Of a DNA stretch of 64,000 bases, positions 59,752 through 64,000 are shown piece after piece. The translations under genes were made by a program, and so were the position numbers. Source of the stretch: Dermatophagoides farinae (lineage: Eukaryota > Arthropoda > Arachnida > Sarcoptiformes > Pyroglyphidae); NCBI RefSeq assembly GCF_024713945.1, contig NC_134678.1:6696001-6760000 (forward strand), read 5' to 3'. A model generated the notes under the pieces. That model was not told where the DNA came from. It ran no database searches and saw only the letters and a program-made list of their open reading frames with translations. The stretch's first letter is position 1. Each line of letters opens with the position of its first letter.

Positions 59752-61426
59752 TTACAATTGAATTGACATTTTTGGATTTGTCGATGATAGTGTACCGAAT
59801 TGTGGTTGTTGTTGTTGTTGTTGTTGCTGATGTTGTAATTGTTGCGATAAAAATGACGATTTTGATGGTTGAGGTGATCTGTTTGTTGTTGTCATCATCG
59901 ATTTACTATTATTATTATTATTATTATTTGTAGCCATAGCGGCAGACGACAATGATGATGATGATTCGATTCCGGATAATTTATTTTTAGTAGTAACCAT
60001 ATTATCATCATCATCATTATTTTGATTATTATTTCTAACATTTACAATATCATTGTTTTCGTCTTTAAGTTTTTGTGGATAAAACCAAAAATACAATATA
60101 AATAACGTCAATATTATCATAATGATTGTAATGAATACATTCATGATCATTATTGCTAAATTTGTTTTCATTTTCTTTCCCCATCCATATTCGGCAATTT
60201 TTTCCTATTTTTATTAAAAAACCAGTAATTAATTTATTGAATGATAACAAAAAAATCAGGTCATTTTTTTTTTGACTTACCCAAATAGACATATGATCAT
60301 CATGACCCATGTGGTTGTTGTTGTAATGTGGACACCATTCTTCATTCATTGAATCAATTATATCAAATGATGTAATGGTAAAATTTTGATCCAATAATTG
60401 TAGAATTTTTTCAAATTTTGGCCGTTTATTCGTTAAATCAATTCGATATAAAATATGACCCATTGATAAGAAATAGACATATTTTCCATCATCAACAACT
60501 TTTATTTTATTCGTAATGAATCTTGCATCTTCCAATACTCGATTCATTTGTCCATTACTTGATGATAATTTATAAAGACTATTACGATCATTCCAATAAA
60601 GGCAATCACCATCAATATCCATTGGACGTGAATCCAATTTTTGTGTTAATTGTATGAAACCAAATTTATGAACCAATTCCACATGTTCACCATCATCGAT
60701 ATTACATTTGATGATTTGATTTTCATCACCCCATAATAATTTCTGATTAATATTATCGACAAATAAAAATTGCACCGATTCATGTTTATAATCATCATGA
60801 TTGTGATTATTATTATTATTATTCATATGTGGCACTATTTTGCCACCGAAACGTATCAGTGGACAGAGATAAATATAGCCAATATCGCCTTGTTCATTGA
60901 GAAAAAATAATCGTTTCGATTTGAAATCCAAAGACAAATCCGTCAAATCTGGTGCATATTTATTATCATAAATGATTTTAAATTCATCATAAATACCCAA
61001 TGGATTATAGAATTTGGATTTAATCGCCGTTATATAGATACGTCGTTCATCGCATACAAATATAAATGGACCATACTGTACGAATGCAATGAATGGTTTT
61101 ATCGATGAATGTTGTAATAAAAGACTTATTCGTCGTTGTTGATCATCGATAATAATTTTAATTAAATTATCATCAACACTTGGAAATGGTGGTAATTTTT
61201 TTATTCGTTTATCATCATCATTGTTTTGAAATAATTCTATATTCATTTTAAACATTGGATTATAAATCCGATGATGATGATGATCATCATCATCATCATT
61301 ATCGATGTCAATATTTTGGCCATTATGATATGAATAGCTAAAATAATTATTAACAGAATTTGAAATATCAATAATAATGGCCAACAATAAGAATGTGATG
61401 ATTGTAGATTTTATTGTTTTGGCCAT
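59752..61426 (-). CDS. Type I membrane protein with YWTD-like beta-propeller ectodomain, unrecognised
   Basis: Two exons (61426-60281, 60204-59752; GTAAGT..AATAG) join in phase to 532 residues. A signal peptide covers about residues 6-24 (STIITFLLLAIIIDISNSV). A mostly beta ectodomain follows (about 25-385). It has propeller-like repeats: LLWGDENQIIKCNIDDGEHVEL, then DIDGDCLYWNDRNSLYKL and YVYFLSMGHILYRIDL, plus LTDLSLDFKSKRLFFLNEQGDIGYIY (several segments). The D..LYW and L..L.D..G.I rhythm recalls LDL-receptor YWTD/sevenless-type propellers, but divergently. A transmembrane helix lies near 395-425 (IMIMNVFITIIMIILTLFIL), followed by a low-complexity cytosolic tail with an 11-Gln region. No kinase or EGF module is present. 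I do not recognise the gene. Confidence 0.8.
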
Positions 61427-61653
61427 AACACTATTTGTATTTGTTGTAGTAGTAGTAGTTATAGAATCATAACCAAAGTTTGATGATGAAACCGAAAACT
61501 AAAAAACAAACTACAACCACAACAACCGCGGTGATTGATGGTTTTGTATTTGAAAAAAAAAAATTTTTATTTCATTTTTTTTTCACATTTTTCTCATCAT
61601 TCATCAATCCATCGGTTTGGGTTTACCATGAATTGATCACGCAAACCTGAATG

Positions 61654-61656
<3 letters not shown>

Positions 61657-61702
<46 letters not shown>
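61657..61702. repeat. TG dinucleotide repeat, 23 units
   Basis: 46 bp of pure TG, the longest dinucleotide array noticed in the window, lie 231 bp upstream of the start codon of the minus-strand membrane-protein gene. Confidence 0.95.
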
Positions 61703-61703
<1 letters not shown>

Positions 61704-62075
61704 CTGTGTTTAATGTTCAAAATGTTGATGACTAATTTTTTTTCAATTTTTTCCATTCACATTCATCAAATTAAATATCCGTTAATCACAGAAATAAAAA
61801 AAAACAGTTTTTTTTTCTCCACATCCAAAATGACAGATCGACAGATAGTTTGGTTGTTTTGACAAAACATGAAAACAAAACAACAAAAATCAAAATCAAT
61901 AGATATTGTCGTTTGTTTGTGTTTGTGCGCGCAACTAATTATAATTCAAAAAAAAAAATGATGATGATGATAATCATTATCAAAACACACATACCACTAC
62001 ATCAAAGGTAGCCAGGTTTTTCCCACAGGTGTTTTTTGTTTCATCCCCCGCATTGAAAAGTAAAAGTAATTAACA

Positions 62076-62078
<3 letters not shown>

Positions 62079-62107
<29 letters not shown>
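62079..62107. repeat. TG dinucleotide repeat, about 14 units
   Basis: 29 bp of pure TG form a second array in the same intergenic region, followed 80 bp later by a GAT run at 62187-62211. Confidence 0.9.
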
Positions 62108-62110
<3 letters not shown>

Positions 62111-64000
62111 ATGACGATTAATAAATTAATATTTTTTGCCGATGCTCTAAATTTAATCATTATCAACCTTTGTAATCGATAATCGATGATGATGATGATG
62201 ATGATGATGATTTGAACAAATTTCACATAGAGAGAAAAAAAATCTAGGTTAATGATGATGTAATTGCAATAATGGATGAAGCAATCATTGCGCAATTGGA
62301 CAACAAATGTTTATTCCGATCATAAACAAAAAAAAAATTCTAAATAAAGAAAAACGAAAATAGATAAAAAATATGACTTGCGTTATATTTTTTTTTCCAT
62401 TTCACCATCATCATTGATTCATTTTTTCTTTCTTCATCACCTTTTTCATCCATTACGTAGAATGTTTTTCTGAATTTACGTCCAATGATTAGGTTTGGCT
62501 TTCAATGATCAAACAAACAAACATCAACATCCAGAGTGAGAAAAAAAAATGAAAAACAAAAACAACATAGAATCTATGCGAACGAATAAAAACAACGGTT
62601 CAAGGCGTTTATGAGAGCGGAAAAAAAATATTCTCGGATATCTAAAAAAAGCACAGAAAAAAATCATTCATTATTAAATCATTTTTTTTCTCTGTTTGCT
62701 TTTTTATTTGTTTTATTTGGTGATCTCCATATATTTTTTTTTGCTGGTGGTTTGTGATTGCTACAATGTTTGATTGACTGACGTACTCGCTTTGTTTATT
62801 TTTCTTATTGTTTCTATCGTATCCATTATTCAATCTTTTGGTCTCTAGGTGTTCAATTACGTCTCTTATTTGTTGTAGTTGTCGTAAACGAGAGATTTAA
62901 ATTTAAAGAAAAAGAAAAAAAAAGACGTACGTACACAAGCAATCAGTCTAGAAAAAAAATGAATGAATGAATGAATGGCGGGAAATAAAATAAAATGAGG
63001 AAATGGTTCTTTTGATTATGGAATTTTTATTTTTTTTTCTGTTTTCTAATAAAATTCATATATCAATACCAGATCCAATACTAATCTGCGGGAGTGATTA
63101 AAAAAAAAATAGACCATAAGCAACACTCAATGTGATTCAATGGTAGCAACAAAATAAATGAACAAACAGAAAACAGATAAACAAAAACCAAAACAACCAA
63201 GTAACCGACCAGGATACAAATTGTTTCTGTGTGTGTGTGCGTATGGTTTCAATTTGGGATCGTAGGCAATTAGAATCGTTTTTTTTTTGTTTTCGTTGAT
63301 GATGATGATGATGATTAGATTGAATGTGGATTTTGGATCAAAATCTAATTGGAAAATACCACGTTTGTGTGTGTGCGTGCGTGTGTGTGTGTGTGTGGGT
63401 AGATCAAACAAATTCAAAATGAAATGAAATGAAATTCTCTCTCTTTCTCTCATTATTTTTCATTCAGTTTCATTTTCTTATTCTTTTGATTCATCCATTC
63501 TGGTTCATGTTACACGAATGATCATAATGATGATGATGATGATGATGAGAGGAAAATTTTCACTATCATTGTAAATGACAATTATTCGGTGTCATAGTGT
63601 TTGTATGTGTGTGTGTGTGGCCAGTTTTCCTTTCCAATTCATTTAGAGTGTATTTGTTTGTTTGTTTATTCAACGTTCAAATTCAAAACAAGTAATCATC
63701 TTTTCTTCTTCTTCTTCTTCTTTTTTTTTTTTTTTTTTGGTTAGAAAAAACAAATATTTTTCTGTTTCCTTTTGTTATTGTTTTCCAATTAGAAAATCAC
63801 GAAAATCAAAATGTTGAATGTGACTTTCAAACAAAACAAAATTCATCATTCAAAGTAATGGTCAATCATCATTTGTGATAGTTCCGTTGAAAGCTAAACA
63901 TCAATCAAAATAAAAATTTCTTTTGTGTTTTTGTGTGTGTGTGTGTGTGTCTTACAAGCTATTGTTTTTTTCCAGCATCATTGATGGGTGCAAGTGTTTG

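Larger units (their letters stand above)
61427..64000. other. Repeat-rich non-coding region to window end
   Basis: The region contains GT repeats (61657-61702, 62079-62107, near 63367-63398, 63607-63619 and 63931-63949), GAT repeats (62187-62211, 63297-63314, 63531-63548) and T runs. It should contain the promoter of the membrane-protein gene ending at 61426. Open frames here are repeat-derived, and I see no gene. Confidence 0.6.

Overview
This is a stretch of a eukaryotic nuclear genome, almost certainly an arthropod. It is very AT-rich and full of CA/GT and ATG/CAT microsatellites and A/T homopolymers. Most introns are about 55-140 bp with GT..AG ends. Composition, intron size and gene content suggest an acariform (astigmatan) mite such as a house-dust or scabies-type mite; that placement is an inference from style and was not tested by any search.

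Left arm (1-9111): about 4.8 kb without recognisable genes, then a plus-strand DLK/LZK-type MAP3K (Drosophila wallenda) at 4790-7972. Middle left (9112-32947, minus): one giant gene for an unconventional myosin XV (motor, IQ motifs, MyTH4, FERM-like, SH3, MyTH4, FERM). I rebuilt it as 23 coding exons and 3,314 codons, all phases agreeing, with an 8 kb first intron full of simple repeats.

After 3.9 kb of non-coding DNA, a compact island (36.8-47.0 kb) holds eight genes. They are a small coiled-coil protein (-), ANKRD54-like ankyrin protein (+), a Ser-rich pseudokinase (-), centrin (+), mitochondrial ribosomal protein L23 (-), RanBP1 (+), a TPR/RRM-like/CCCH protein (-) and PIG-L (+). They alternate strand, so that there are four short divergent intergenic stretches (about 190-370 bp), and the converging 3' ends are only about 100-140 bp apart.

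Right part: a minus-strand NR4A nuclear receptor (Drosophila Hr38) at 47892-52122. Its upstream region carries a striking cluster of perfect cAMP-response elements (52955-53663). About 6 kb of repeat-rich intergenic DNA follows. Then come a small cysteine-rich membrane protein (VOPP1/WBP1-like, +, 58318-59265) and a type I membrane protein with a YWTD-like propeller ectodomain (-, 59752-61426). From 61427 to the end I see no gene.

The genes do not form one pathway. They mix stress signalling (DLK), actin motor, centrosome, nuclear transport (RanBP1), mitochondrial translation, GPI-anchor synthesis and immediate-early transcription (NR4A). Multi-exon models were assembled by hand from splice sites and reading-frame continuity. 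No homology search was possible, so family names rest on recognisable motifs.
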